Assembly: GCF_003144115.1 (NCBI RefSeq)
Contig: NW_020312021.1
Span: 92,591-156,590, forward strand
Length of the DNA: 64,000 nt
Reading direction: 5' to 3'
Origin: Tilletiopsis washingtonensis
Taxonomy: Eukaryota > Basidiomycota > Exobasidiomycetes > Entylomatales
In this document: positions 32,225-43,180 of the stretch, in pieces
How positions within the stretch are numbered: the first letter of the stretch is position 1
How the letters are laid out: each line of letters starts with the position of its first letter
The notes under the pieces: model-generated
Databases searched by the model: none
The model's input: only the letters and a program-made list of their open reading frames with translations
Told to the model about the DNA's origin: nothing
Made by a program: the position numbers and the translations under genes

Positions 32225-34972
32225 ATGTCGTCCAGCAGCGCGACGTACGACGGCTACAAGCTCTACATCTCGCCCGGTACGTGCTGCTGCTGCTGCTGCG
32301 CGCTGCATGCTCGTGCTGCACTGTGCTCGCGACAGCCAGCCTCTGTGCCGGGCCCCCACCACCTCCACTCACGCCTCACTCTCCCTCACGCGCAGAGAGC
32401 TACCTGTTCGAGCCGACGAGCGCGGGCGAGAAGCAGCAGATCCTCAAGATTGAGCGCGAGGAGGATGGCGCCATCAGCGTGCTCGGTGAGTGCATCGGCG
32501 GGCGCACTGCTGGGGCCAGGGATGGGGACGTGCGGCGGGCGTCCGTGCGCAGGGTTGCGAGAGTATCGGCCACGCCGGCCTGCTTCATACGCCAGCGAGA
32601 AGGCAGCCAAGCGCAGCACTGCCGCCTCAGCCGCTTGACGGGACGTATGCCTCGTGCATGGCCGCCCTCATCTGCCCGTCGTGCTGACAGCTCTCGGCGC
32701 GCGCAGACAAGCTGCCGGTGCTGACGCAGCGCGAGAAGATCATCAATGTCTACGGTGAGTGGGCGTGCTGCGCCTCGCGGCAGCACACAGCTGACAGCGA
32801 GCACACGCAGGCATCATCGGCCAGATCACGCTGCACACGTCGCCCTACCTCGTGCTCATCACTGCACGCAAGCAAGTCGGCGAGCTCGGCGGCCATGCGC
32901 TGTGGATGGCGACCGACTTCCGCGTCTGTCCCATTCCGCGCGACAGCAAGCCCTCGGTGCTGGAAGAGCCCGTGGAGCGCATGCTGCTCGGCCTGCTCAA
33001 GACGCACCTCTACTCGGCGCCGTTCTACTTTAGCTACGGCTGGGACCTGACAAGCAGCATGCAGCGGCAGCAGGGCCAGAAGAAGGAGGCGCCGCTGTGG
33101 GAGCGCGTGAGTGGTGCTGCTCTGTGGTGCTGCGTTGCAAAACTGAGGCGCTGTCCCCTGCCAGGCCGACGAGCGCTTCTTCTGGAACCGCTACCTGTCG
33201 GAGCGCTTCATCAAGGAGACACAGTCCGGCGCCGACCTCTCGCGCTTCATCCAGCCGATCATCTTTGGCTTCCTCGAGCTGAAGCAGTGCCGCATCAACG
33301 GCACGGGCTTCACGTTCGGCCTCGTTGCGCGCCGCTCGCGGCACCGTGCCGGCACGCGCTACTTTTCGCGCGGCGTCGACAAGAACGGCGAGGTGAGCAA
33401 CTTCAACGAGAGCGAGCAGTTTGTCGTCGCGGGCCAGGGCAGCGAGGAGCACCGCTGCGCATATCTCCAGACGCGCGGCAGCGTGCCGGTGTTCTGGGCC
33501 GAGGTCAACAACCTGCGCTACAAGCCCGACCTGCTGATCATGGACAAGCACGAGACGGTGAGTGGGCGAAGGGGCGGATGCGACGCTGGAGCTGAGAGAG
33601 GCTTGTCCTGCACCAGGCCGAGGCGACGGCGCTGCACTTTGAGAAGCAGGTGGCGGCGTACGGCGAGGTGTACCTCGTCAACCTGGTCAACCAGAAGGGC
33701 TACGAGAAGCCCGTCAAGGACGCGTACGAGCGTGCCGTCGAGGAGCTGGGCAACGCGCACGTGCACTACACGTACTACGACTTCCACCACGAGTGCAAGG
33801 GCATGAAGTTCGAGAAGGTCATGCAGCTCGTCGAGCGCCTCGAGGGCAAGGGCCTGCGCATTGATGAGTGAGTGAGCGGCAGGGGGGCGCCGTGCCGCGC
33901 CATGGCTCACATTTCCGCAGCTACTTTGAGGACAGCGGCCGCGATGCCAAGCGGACGCAGGGCGCCGTCGTGCGCACCAACTGCATGGACTGCCTCGGTG
34001 AGACGTGCGGATGCGCCAGGCAGTGCAGCGCCTGACACCCTCGCAGACCGCACAAACGTCGTGCAGAGCACGCTCGGCCGCTGGATCCTCAACGACCAGC
34101 TGCGCGTGCTCGGCATCCTCGCCGACGGCGAGCGGCTCGAGGACCACAAGGACTTCTGGCACGTCTTCCGCAACGGTGAGCTGCGATGTGCTGCCTGGCG
34201 CGATGCAAGGCTGACGCCACGCAGTCTGGGCCGACCACGCCGACGTCGTCAGCAAGGCGTACTCGGGCACGGGCGCGCTCAAGACTGACTTTACTCGGTG
34301 AGGCAAGCCCCTGCACGGCGAGGCTTCAAACGCGCTGACACGCAGGCGGCCAGCACGGGCAAGCGCTCCAAGGAGGGCGCGCTGCAGGACGGCGTCAACT
34401 CCATCACGCGCTACGTGCGCAACAACTTCTTCGACGGCAGCCGGCAGGACGCCTACGACCTCTTCACCGGCGCCTGGACGCCGCGCAAGGGCGTGGCGGG
34501 CGACAAGCGGGCGCTCCTCGTGCGCGCTGTAAGTTGCCTTGGGTGCAAGCGAATGTCCAGATGCTGACGCCTGCGCAGATGCCGTACGTGCTGCTGCTCT
34601 CCGTGCTTGTTGTGCTGTTTGGCCTGCTGGCGCCGCTGGGCGACTCTGGTGAGCGCACTGAGCTACAGCCGCGATCGCAGCACTGACATGCGCGTCGCAG
34701 ACTCGAGCCGTCGCGCCCTCACGGCCACCGCCGTCGTCGTCGCCGCGACGTCCTTCTACTTCATCACCGAGCGCGGCCTCGAGTACGTCGCCTGGCCCAC
34801 GCTCAACCGGCCCGAGGAGACGATGTACTACGACGGCCCGGGCTACTCCTCGGGCCGCCATGGCCGCGCCGCCGTGCCCGGACACTACGACCGGCGCAAC
34901 ACGAGCAAGGCGAGCACGAAGCCCAAGGACGTCGCCGCGCTCAACAAGAAGGAGGGGCGCCGTGGCTACTGA
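32225..34972 (+). CDS. SAC1: Phosphoinositide phosphatase Sac1
   Basis: Twelve small exons (32225-32276, 32396-32485, 32707-32754, 32811-33106, 33165-33557, 33617-33867, 33921-33997, 34047-34175, 34225-34297, 34354-34528, 34579-34648, 34701-34972) keep one frame for 641 residues. Sac1 removes the 4-phosphate of PI4P at the ER and Golgi. The Sac domain shows DKLPVLTQREKIINVYGIIG, NRYLSERFIKE, FTFGLVARRSRHRAGTRYFS and the catalytic CX5R loop CMDCLDRT (C398 to R404), split by an intron after the Leu codon. Then come TGKRSKEGALQDGVNSITRY and two C-terminal membrane helices, VLLLSVLVVLFGLLAPLG and ALTATAVVVAATSFYFITE, with a cytosolic basic tail. This exactly fits yeast Sac1 (623 residues). It is the most intron-rich gene in the window. 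Confidence 0.97.
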
Positions 34973-35306
34973 GCGTCGCGGCCTGCGGATCTTGCACCTG
35001 TCGCTGCACCCACCCATCCCCGCAGCTGTGAATAGATCTCTTGAAGCATGCCGTGGAACGCCGCACCGCCAAGCACGCGCGTTGCCCGCCGGCGCGGTGC
35101 GGCCGAGAAGCGCCGCTCGCGCGCGTGGGGTCGGAAGAACCTGCGCCCGCCGGCCGGCATCCCCCGATCGGAGACGCGCGCCGCCTCATCCGAGGCTGCT
35201 GCTGCTGCCGTGCTGCACACGCGCGCCAGCATGCAGACGAGTGACTTAAGTTGAGGCAGCTCTCTCCAAGTTCCTCTTTCCCAACCACACCCACAGCTCC
35301 TCCACC
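34973..35306. other. Intergenic region SAC1 / SCOT
   Basis: 334 bases: presumed SAC1 3' end and SCOT promoter. A CT/ACC-rich leader ends at the SCOT ATG; nothing else was seen. Confidence 0.5.
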
Positions 35307-37323
35307 ATGTATCGTGCAATCGCCTCGACTTCTGCGCTCCCGCGCGCGCGCATCTATGCGCCGCTCTCTGTACGCATGCTCTCTGTGTCGGCCGCACGCA
35401 GCCAGGCGGTCGACAAGGTGGTCGGCTCAGCGCTTGAGGCCGTCAAGGACATCGCCGCCGGCTCGACGGTGCTCTCGTCGGGCTTCGGCCTCTGCGGCAC
35501 GCCCGACACGCTCATCGATGCCATCTCCAAGACGCCCAACATCAAGGACCTCACCTGCGTGTCCAACAACGCCGGCGTGGGCGACCGCGGCCTCGGTGAG
35601 TCGAGAGGAGGCGTGCCGCGGAAGGCGCGCTGTGCGCGGTGTGCTGGCCAGTGCCGGCCTCGAAACCCCGGTGTGCGAGGCCGGCAGAAACGCAGCTCGC
35701 GGCACGCAGCAGCACAGTACCAGCTGCGCCAGGCCAGCTGCACCCTTCAGCGCGCCACAGGGTCGCCGTGCCGACGTCTCGACGCCGTGCTGACGCCTCC
35801 CGCACCCAGGCAAGCTGCTGGGCACGGGCCAGATCGGCGCGATGATCTCGTCGTTCATCGGCTCCAACAAGACGTTCGAGCAGGCGTACCTTACCGGCAA
35901 GGTCGGCCTGCAGCTCACGCCGCAGGGCACGATGGTGGAGCGCTGCCGCGCCGGCGCCTTTGGCATCCCGGCGTTCTACACGCCCACCGGCTACGGCACC
36001 GCCGTGCAGACGGGCGAGCTCGTGTCGCGCTACGAGCGGCGCGAGGAGGGCGACACGAGCGCGCCGAAGCCCAAGGAGTACGCCAAGCCGCGCGAGAGCC
36101 GCGAGTTCAACGGCAAGGGCTACATCCTCGAGGAGGCCATCCACGCCGACGTCGCGCTCGTGCACGTCTGGAAGGCCGACCGCATGGGCAACTGCATGTT
36201 CCGGTGAGTCGAAGCTTGCGTCCTGGCGAGAAGCTCGAGGCTGATCTGTTCCTAGCTACACGGCCGCCAACTTCGGCGCTGCATTCGCCAAGAACGCCAA
36301 GATGACGATCGTCGAGGTGCGCTTCCTGTGCCAGCCTCACCTGCTGCACATGCTAACGCTCCCTGACAGGCCGAGGAGATCGTCGAGACGGGCTCGCTCG
36401 ACCCCAACACAATCCACCTGCCCTCGATCTTCGTGAACCGCATCGTGCAGGCGACGAAGCCCAAGGACATCGAGGTCGTCACGCTCTCGGAGCCGGCGTC
36501 GGAGAAGAAGGACGCCGCGGCGGCGCCCAAGGAGAAGTCGGACGCGCGCATGCGCCGCGAGCGCATCGTCTCGCGCGCCGCCAAGGAGTTGCAGCACGGC
36601 GACTATGTGAACCTGGGTGTGGGCATGCCGTCGCTTGTGCCGTCGTTCCTGCCCAAGGGCGTCGACGTGGTGCTGCACTCGGAGAACGGCATCCTCGGCA
36701 TGGGCCCCTACCCGACCAAGGAGCAGCTCGACTCCGACCTCGTCAACGCCGGCAAGGAGACGGTCACGCTCCTCCCCGGCGGCTCGACGTTCGAGTCGAG
36801 CGAGTCCTTCGGCATGATCCGCGGCGGCCACGTCGACGTGACGATGCTCGGCGCGCTGCAGGTCGGCGCCAACGGCGACCTGGCAAACTACATGATTCCC
36901 GGCAAGCTGGTCAAGGTGCGCATGCCTCTCCTTCTCGCCTCGCCTTGTTGCTGACACTCCCTCACGCAGGGCATGGGCGGCGCCATGGACCTCGTCTCGT
37001 CGCCTGACCACACCAAGGTCGTCGTGCTGACGGACCACGTCGACAAGAACGGCCGCTCCAAGATCGTCCAGGAGACCAAGCTGCCCCTGACTGGCTCGCG
37101 CTGCTGCAGCCGCATCATCACCGACCTCTGCGTGTTCGATGTCGACCGCAAGAAGGGCGAGCTGACGCTCATTGAGCTGGTGCGTGGCCTGCTCCGCTTC
37201 AGACGTGCGATCTGCGCTGTGCTGACTCCTCCGCTCTTGCTGCAGATGGAGGGCGTGACGCTCGACGAGGTCAAGCAAAAGACCGACGCTACCTTCCACG
37301 TCGGTCCCGGCGTGCAGCAGTAG
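35307..37323 (+). CDS. Succinyl-CoA:3-ketoacid CoA-transferase, mitochondrial (SCOT/OXCT)
   Basis: Six exons (35307-35595, 35810-36203, 36256-36316, 36370-36915, 36970-37179, 37246-37323) give 525 residues. SCOT moves CoA from succinyl-CoA to acetoacetate in the mitochondrial matrix. An Arg/Ser-rich presequence ([20 protein letters not shown]) is followed by the alpha domain with [36 protein letters not shown] and [21 protein letters not shown] linker containing [19 protein letters not shown] leads to the beta domain with [16 protein letters not shown] and the active-site loop [15 protein letters not shown]353 is the expected glutamyl-CoA residue. The alpha and beta parts are fused as in eukaryotes. 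Length matches human OXCT1 (520). It is convergent with the DUF1365 gene, 137 bases apart. Confidence 0.96.
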
Positions 37324-37460
37324 GCCTGCAGCGCCGCGAGTCCCGCAGGCGTAGACTGGAGGGAGAGGGGTTGTGCTAGCCAATGCATTTTCGTCACGAG
37401 TACACGCTGCGATGTGATGCGATGCAGTGCGAGATGCGCGTGGCCTTGCGATGCTGAGCC

Positions 37461-39359
37461 CTACCGCGCATGCTTGGGCAGAGGAAGCAGCACGCTGCCG
37501 AGCTTCTCATCCCATTCCCCTCCCATGCGCTCACTCGCGCGTTTCAACTCCAACCATCCCTCCGTACCCGACACGTAGTGCACGCCGAGCGAGCGTACGG
37601 CAGTCTCTTCGATGCGCGCTGCCAGATGGGCAGAGAGCATGCCGCGCAGCAGCATCAGCGAGAGCTCCTGCCCGCCCACGACGTCGAGCGGATGAGGGGC
37701 TTCGAGCTGCGCCAATGTGGAGGCCCGCACGTCTGGCGACGCGAACGAGAGGAGCCAGAGCACGTGGCGGCGACGAATGGACCGCGCGGCTCGTGTGCGC
37801 CAGCCTCCGGCTTGAGCCGTCGAAGAGGAAGAGAAGTAGCTCGCAAGGCTCGGGCCTGAGCGACTCCATCGGCGAGCAGTGTCAGCGCCGAGCTGCTCGG
37901 CGAGCGCAGGCGGCAACAGCAGCACGTCGGCAAAGAACACGGGCGAGAGGCTGTGGATGGCCGTCGAGCCTGCCTCTGCTCGTCGAGGCGCCACGTCGAT
38001 GCTGCGCGCCAACGGATCGGGCGAGCTCAATTTAAAGCCCACACCGTCGTCTTCCGCTGCTCGCAGCTTCGCAAACGCCTCCAAGCGCGCTCGAGCCGCC
38101 TCGTCAAAGTCGCTGAGGAGCTGCCAGCCCACGGCTCCACGTTCAGGCGCTCTGCCAGCCCGTGCAGCCTGTACGTCGTTCGGCACGCTCTCGCTGCCGC
38201 CCGGAGCGCGTGGATCCGGACGCGGAAAGACGGAGAGTCGCTTCTTGAAGTGCAGCGTGGCTGCCTCTTTGAGGATGCGGGCCAGTGGCAGTAGCAGATC
38301 AAACGGCTGCCGTGCCAGCGACGAGAGAAGACTGCGCGTCGTCAGGGGTGACACGACCGTCGAGGTGAGCGACGCAAAGAGCTTCTTGCGCAGCGGCGCG
38401 TCGGGCGAAGCATCATCTGCCGGCGCGACGAGTAGCAAGAGACGCACGTCGATATGCGGCGTCGCTGCGTCATCTGCCCACAAAGGGCGCAGGAGCAGGC
38501 GATACCAGCCGCCACGGTCGTTGAACGGGCTGACGTGAAAGGCACGTTCGAACGTCCACGCGTGTTCGAAGTGTCCTCGATGTCGCGAAGCGCCGCTCTT
38601 GAGTGCATCTTCCTCCACGCCCGCCTCGAGAACGTAGACGTGTCGCTCTGCAAACGTGTTATGCACCTCGAGCACGGCCAGCCAGAATGCGCCGCGCTCG
38701 CCGGGAGTAGGCGAGGGTCGATGGACGTAGTAGATGGTGAGAGGATTGATGCCTTGCATGCCGAGCAATGCGGGCATGCACACCATCCACGTCTCGCCCA
38801 GGCCAGCGGACCACTCGGCGTAGGAAACACCGTCTTGAGGTCCAGCCAGGAGATAACCTCGCTCTCGCAGCTCGTACGCCAGCTTGGCGCGAATGGAGCC
38901 TTCGACGAGAGTGCGCGAGGAAGAAGGCAGCTGCGGCAATGCGAGATGCAGATGCGATCGAGGCTGAATGCCCGTCAGAAAGGGCCAGCGAGTCGCGGCA
39001 GCCGCACCGCGCGGGCGCACGCCCCGCCAGACAAAGGCAGAGGCGGCATCGCACAGGCCACGCTCGAGCGCTGCCAGGTCGAAGAGGCCGTAGAGCGCCG
39101 GATAGGCGAATGCATGCGGCGCGGGGATGAAGCGTGCATGTGCAACGCGTGCCGAGGAGAGATAGGCGCTCGCTGGTGTCGCCGCAGTGACTCGTGTGTG
39201 GCGAGCTCCCTTGCGGCGAGGCAGCAGCGAGAGGAGAGAGGGCACGGAGAGGAGCAGCAGCAGCGCTGGCACGGCAACATCGAGCGCGAGCGTGCGCAGC
39301 CAACTCGAGGTGTGCGCCGCGGCAGCTGCTGCGCCAACGCTGGCGGTGCCGTTGCCCAT
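37461..39359 (-). CDS. DUF1365 family protein
   Basis: A single exon of 632 codons. The N-terminus has a hydrophobic segment (LDVAVPALLLLLSVPSLLSLL, residues ~27-47), which may anchor it in a membrane. The DUF1365 hallmark follows: SSARVAHARFIPAPHAFAYP then YGLFDLAALERGL, later GINPLTIYYVHRP, VLEVHNTFAERHVYVL and an AFHVSPFNDRGGWYRL block. Bacterial DUF1365 genes usually sit beside cyclopropane-fatty-acid synthase-like and amine-oxidase genes, which suggests a lipid-related role; no such neighbour exists here. The C-terminal ~250 residues are a fungal extension with Ser/Arg-rich patches. Biochemical activity is unknown. The ATG at 39359 is the first in frame before the membrane segment. Confidence 0.85.
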   Translation of the reverse strand: MGNGTASVGAAAAAAHTSSWLRTLALDVAVPALLLLLSVPSLLSLLPRRKGARHTRVTAATPASAYLSSARVAHARFIPAPHAFAYPALYGLFDLAALERGLCDAASAFVWRGVRPRGAAAATRWPFLTGIQPRSHLHLALPQLPSSSRTLVEGSIRAKLAYELRERGYLLAGPQDGVSYAEWSAGLGETWMVCMPALLGMQGINPLTIYYVHRPSPTPGERGAFWLAVLEVHNTFAERHVYVLEAGVEEDALKSGASRHRGHFEHAWTFERAFHVSPFNDRGGWYRLLLRPLWADDAATPHIDVRLLLLVAPADDASPDAPLRKKLFASLTSTVVSPLTTRSLLSSLARQPFDLLLPLARILKEAATLHFKKRLSVFPRPDPRAPGGSESVPNDVQAARAGRAPERGAVGWQLLSDFDEAARARLEAFAKLRAAEDDGVGFKLSSPDPLARSIDVAPRRAEAGSTAIHSLSPVFFADVLLLPPALAEQLGADTARRWSRSGPSLASYFSSSSTAQAGGWRTRAARSIRRRHVLWLLSFASPDVRASTLAQLEAPHPLDVVGGQELSLMLLRGMLSAHLAARIEETAVRSLGVHYVSGTEGWLELKRASERMGGEWDEKLGSVLLPLPKHAR

Positions 39360-39812
39360 GGCGCCGACGCAGCTGTGCGGCAGACGACTCCGCGGTGCAA
39401 ACGATCCGTCACCTCAGCTCTGTACTCAAGGCAATGCAAGGCGTTGACAGGCCAAGCGACGCCGAGCACCTCGCCTCGCGACACGCCGCTGCGCCGGCGC
39501 TACCTCCACTCTGACTCGCGAGCTTCAGAGACGTGGAGCGGCAGCGGGAACGTGGCTTGTGTGCCAGGCGGACGATACGGCGGACGATGCGTGGCGGCTG
39601 CGGCAGCGGGTGCTGAGCGCTGCGATGGAGCTGAGTGTGGGGTGTGAGGGCTAGAAGAAGAGAGCGGTGAAGGAGATGCGCCACGGCTGAGGCAGCAGCA
39701 GCAGCCGACGCTCGAGCCACCTCTTCCCGCGGCAACAGAACGCGCGCCGAGCCAGGGGCTCGCTTCTCGCCGCCTCCCACCACCATCCCCGCCGGCGGCT
39801 GCAGCGTCAGCA
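39360..39812. promoter_or_regulatory. Divergent promoter region DUF1365 / AFI1
   Basis: 453 bases between opposed ATGs, GC-rich with GCAG runs near 39690. No distinct motif could be assigned. Confidence 0.45.
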
Positions 39813-42800
39813 ATGAGTCTGCCCTCCAGCAGTCGCCTCTCCGCCTCGCCTCCGCGCGGCGGCGTGGCCGCCTCGCTGCCCGTCGTCTCTCCGCTCTCAC
39901 ACGCCGCAGCCTCGGGCGCAGGCACCGACTTCTCGCCGCCCGCACGCAGCCAGAGCCGCAGCGGCGGCGCGCCTCGGCGCAGCTCCAGCGAGGAGCGCCC
40001 GGCCGCCGCCGCAGCAGCGACGGCGTCTGCACCGAGCTCGAGCTCGCCGCACTATGCGCATCCACCTGCCCACTGTGCATTCGTCCTCGTCGCCGAGTTC
40101 GACATCGACAAGGGCAGCACGCTGTCGCATCAGTATCCGGCGCCCATTGGGCAGGATGAGTAGTGAGTGCATGCAGCCGACACGGCGGGAGCGAGGCTGC
40201 GAGACCCAGATGACCGACAGGCGTCTCTCCCGCACAGCATGCTCGCAGAGCTCATGCTGCCCGACGGCGCACATGCGCGTGCTGAGGACTGGACGACCTT
40301 CTTCCTCAAGCATCCGCCTACTGCACGTGTGGCAGAGGCGCAGGAAGAGGTGGCAGCGCAGAGCGAAGGCGGAGAGGCGGGAGGCAGCGCACCGAGCATC
40401 ACGCATGTGCTCAACCTCGTGCGCACAAAGCACGACAACTCTGTGCGACGGTGAGTGCGCGGAAGGACACGGCCTGTGCACGGTGTCGCGCGAGAGTGCA
40501 TCAGGCGTCGGCGCATCTCGCAGGGCTGCTTGACTGACTGGCATGCCGATGCAGAGGCGCACTGGTCAAGGCCATGGCCATCGGCACGACACATCCGTTC
40601 ATTCATGTTTTCAAGGTAAGCGCTCTGCTTGGCCTGCACGCTCTCGCCTCTGAACTCCGTCCTGGCAGCCCGTGCTTCTTCTAGCGCTAGACGACTTCTT
40701 CACCACAGGCGGTACAGCGCCTCTACAGCGTCTCTACGAAGCACTTAACAGCATGGACCTCAGCGGCATGCCGCAGCTCTCGCGCGACGAAAAGTTCATC
40801 TTGCGTGCAAGCGAGCAGCGCGACTTGTTCCGCGAGCGCTTTGGCAGCGGTGGCCTCGAGAGGCAACGCAGTCGCAATGGCTCGGATGACATCAGCGCTT
40901 CGATGCACAAGTCGCTGCGGCCCAGACCGAGCAGCAACAGTATTGCTGTCTCGCTGGGCGACGATCCGCCAGAGCGGATGGGAGCAAGTAGCAGCGCGAG
41001 CCACAATGACGAGCGTGCCTCGTCTCCACCGCCAGCGAGTATGCCTCAGCCCCTTCGTCGGCCAAGCGGTGCCTCCATGCGCGCCAGTTCGCCAGCTCTG
41101 TCAGAGCGGAGACCGCCCCTGCTGGCCACTGCATTGGGCGTCGATGGCACACGGCAGCGAAGACCGTCTGCCGGCGCTTCTTCGTTGCTGTCGGGCGTCG
41201 GGGTGCAGCAAGGAGGCATGCAGGATACACACTGGTATGAGACGAGCGTTGTGTACCAGGGCAAGATGGTACGGCTGCGCATTCCTGTCGCCACATTTGC
41301 CGAGGAGGTTGGCGAGGTGAGTCTGCCGTCTGCTGCGATCCGCTGTCATGCTCATCCGTCTGGCGCAGTACTCGCTCGTGGCTCTGCACTCCTCGTTTGG
41401 CAATTCGACCCCTGTCGGGCCTCAGCATGCGCATCTCCACTCCAACGGCGCCTTGACGCCCTCTCTCATCTTGCTCTTCAACGCAATCATGACGTCCAAG
41501 CGCGTCATTTTCCTCGGCCACGGACAGCCCGCCCACACTGTCGCAAGCCACGTACTTGCAGCCTGCGCATTGGCGAGCGGAGGAGGTGCAGTCTTCAGAG
41601 GCCTGATCAGGCGAGCTTTCCCGTACTGCAATCTGGGGATGATGGATGAGTTGGAGCGCACGTGAGCTGCAGCAGGCCGCCCAAGCGAAGCAGGAGGCGA
41701 CCCACTGACGTTCGCCTGCCCTCACACAGTCCAGGCTACATTGCAGGCGTGACGAATCCGCGATTCGAAGAGCTGCACGCCTGGGATGTGCTCTTCAACA
41801 TCGAGACGGGCAAGGTCAGCGTTGCGAAGGACATCGAAGCGCCGCCTCCCCTTCGACCAAACACACGTCCTTCTGCCGCATCCCGACACGGCACATTCTC
41901 GAGTGGCAGCATCGCGAGCATGTCGGGCAGCGCGGGCATTGGACACGAGGCCGCGGAGACGGGCGAGTTTGGAACGCTCGGAGGCGCGGCGCCGAGCATC
42001 AAGAGTGGCCGGGAGCGCACGGGAGGCAATGCGCAGGTCATTGAGGCGAGGCAGGACGCACTCGATGTGCTCTTCATCGAGGACGTGAGTACGCGTCTTC
42101 GTCCCACTCCCATCCCTAGCGCTCACCTGCTTTCCTAGGTCCTCGGCGCTGTCCAAGCTCGCTACGGCGAGCGCTACCTTCTGGCGCGCTGGGTCGACTA
42201 CGCACAAGGCTTTGCGCGCACGGCAGCGCGGCACGAGGAGCATTTCTACGGCCACACGACGCTAGCTGCGCCCAGCCAACCTTTCCTGAACGGCCAGCTC
42301 GGCAGCGGAGTCGTCTTTGGCGACCGAGAGACGGAACTACGCGAGACACAGGCGAATGCTCATCGCGCCGAGGGATGGCTCGCCACAGAGAGCTATAGGC
42401 TGTACAGAGATGTGAGTGCCGCCTGGCTTACTTGCTCCTGTCCGTGCTGACGGCGATGCGTGCCCCAGGATGAGGCACAGAGGGAGCGACAGCGCGCAGC
42501 AGGCGGGCAGACGTACGACCTGCAGCACCAAGTGAACCGGCTCAAGCGGGCACGGCAGATCAACACCGCCGAGGCCGAGCTGCTCTTCTCGACGCTAGCA
42601 TCGAGCATTCGCAGCGCCGAGCAGATGACGGAGCTGCTTGCGCTTCACCCGGCGCACTCCGGCGGGCTTTCCAGTCTGAGCGTCGGTCTCCTACACCCCT
42701 CGTCTACGGTGCGCCACGCCACGCTCGAGCTCTTGCTGCAGCTCTCGTCCTTTGCCCTTGGGCAGAAGTTCATCCAGCAGCTCAATGTCTTCCATCGTCT

Positions 42801-43062
42801 CACCTTCGCGCGTCTGCTCTCGGAACGAGGAGACGCGGCGATTCTCTGCGCGCCGCCCACGGCGGGCATCAGCCACGCACCACCGCAGTTTGCGAGGCGA
42901 CCGTCGGGCGGCACGATGCGCGACGGCCTGCCTAGCTCGGCTGGCTCGTTGCCCTTCTTGGCGAACTCGAGTGCCTCTCATGCGTATCTCGCACAGCCGA
43001 GCTCGGCCATCGACAGCCGCGCTCCTTCGCCGTCGGCGCTGAGCTACACTGCTGCCACGTGA
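39813..43062 (+). CDS. AFI1: Arf3-interacting polarity protein Afi1/MesA (Afi1 docking domain, SPA domain)
   Basis: Eight exons (39813-40162, 40238-40450, 40555-40615, 40669-41316, 41369-41661, 41730-42084, 42139-42411, 42469-43062) give 928 residues. Afi1 (MesA in Aspergillus) is a DENN-like protein that binds Arf3/Arf6 and keeps growth polarised. The disordered Ser/Ala N-terminus is followed by AFVLVAEFDIDKGSTLSHQY and EYMLAELMLPDGAHARAEDW, typical of the Afi1 domain, then a long Ser/Arg-rich insert. The SPA-type half has YSLVALHSSFGNSTPVGPQH, ALTPSLILLFNAIMTSKRVI, FLGHGQPAHTVASHVLAACA and the PGYIAGVTNPRFEEL block. The C-terminal helical part carries SVGLLHPSSTVRHATLELLL. The junction EY at exon 1/2 matches the family reading GxDEYMLAELMLPDG. 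Start chosen at the ATG before the low-complexity leader; true N-terminus uncertain. Confidence 0.9.
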
Positions 43063-43180
43063 GGCCCGCCACTTCGTTCCCCCTTGCTCTTTACGCCGCG
43101 ATCCTCCTGCTCCCTTTACGCACCGTCACCAACCTCTGTAGCAACACTCTCATGCTCGCTCATCAAATTGTTCTGGTGTT

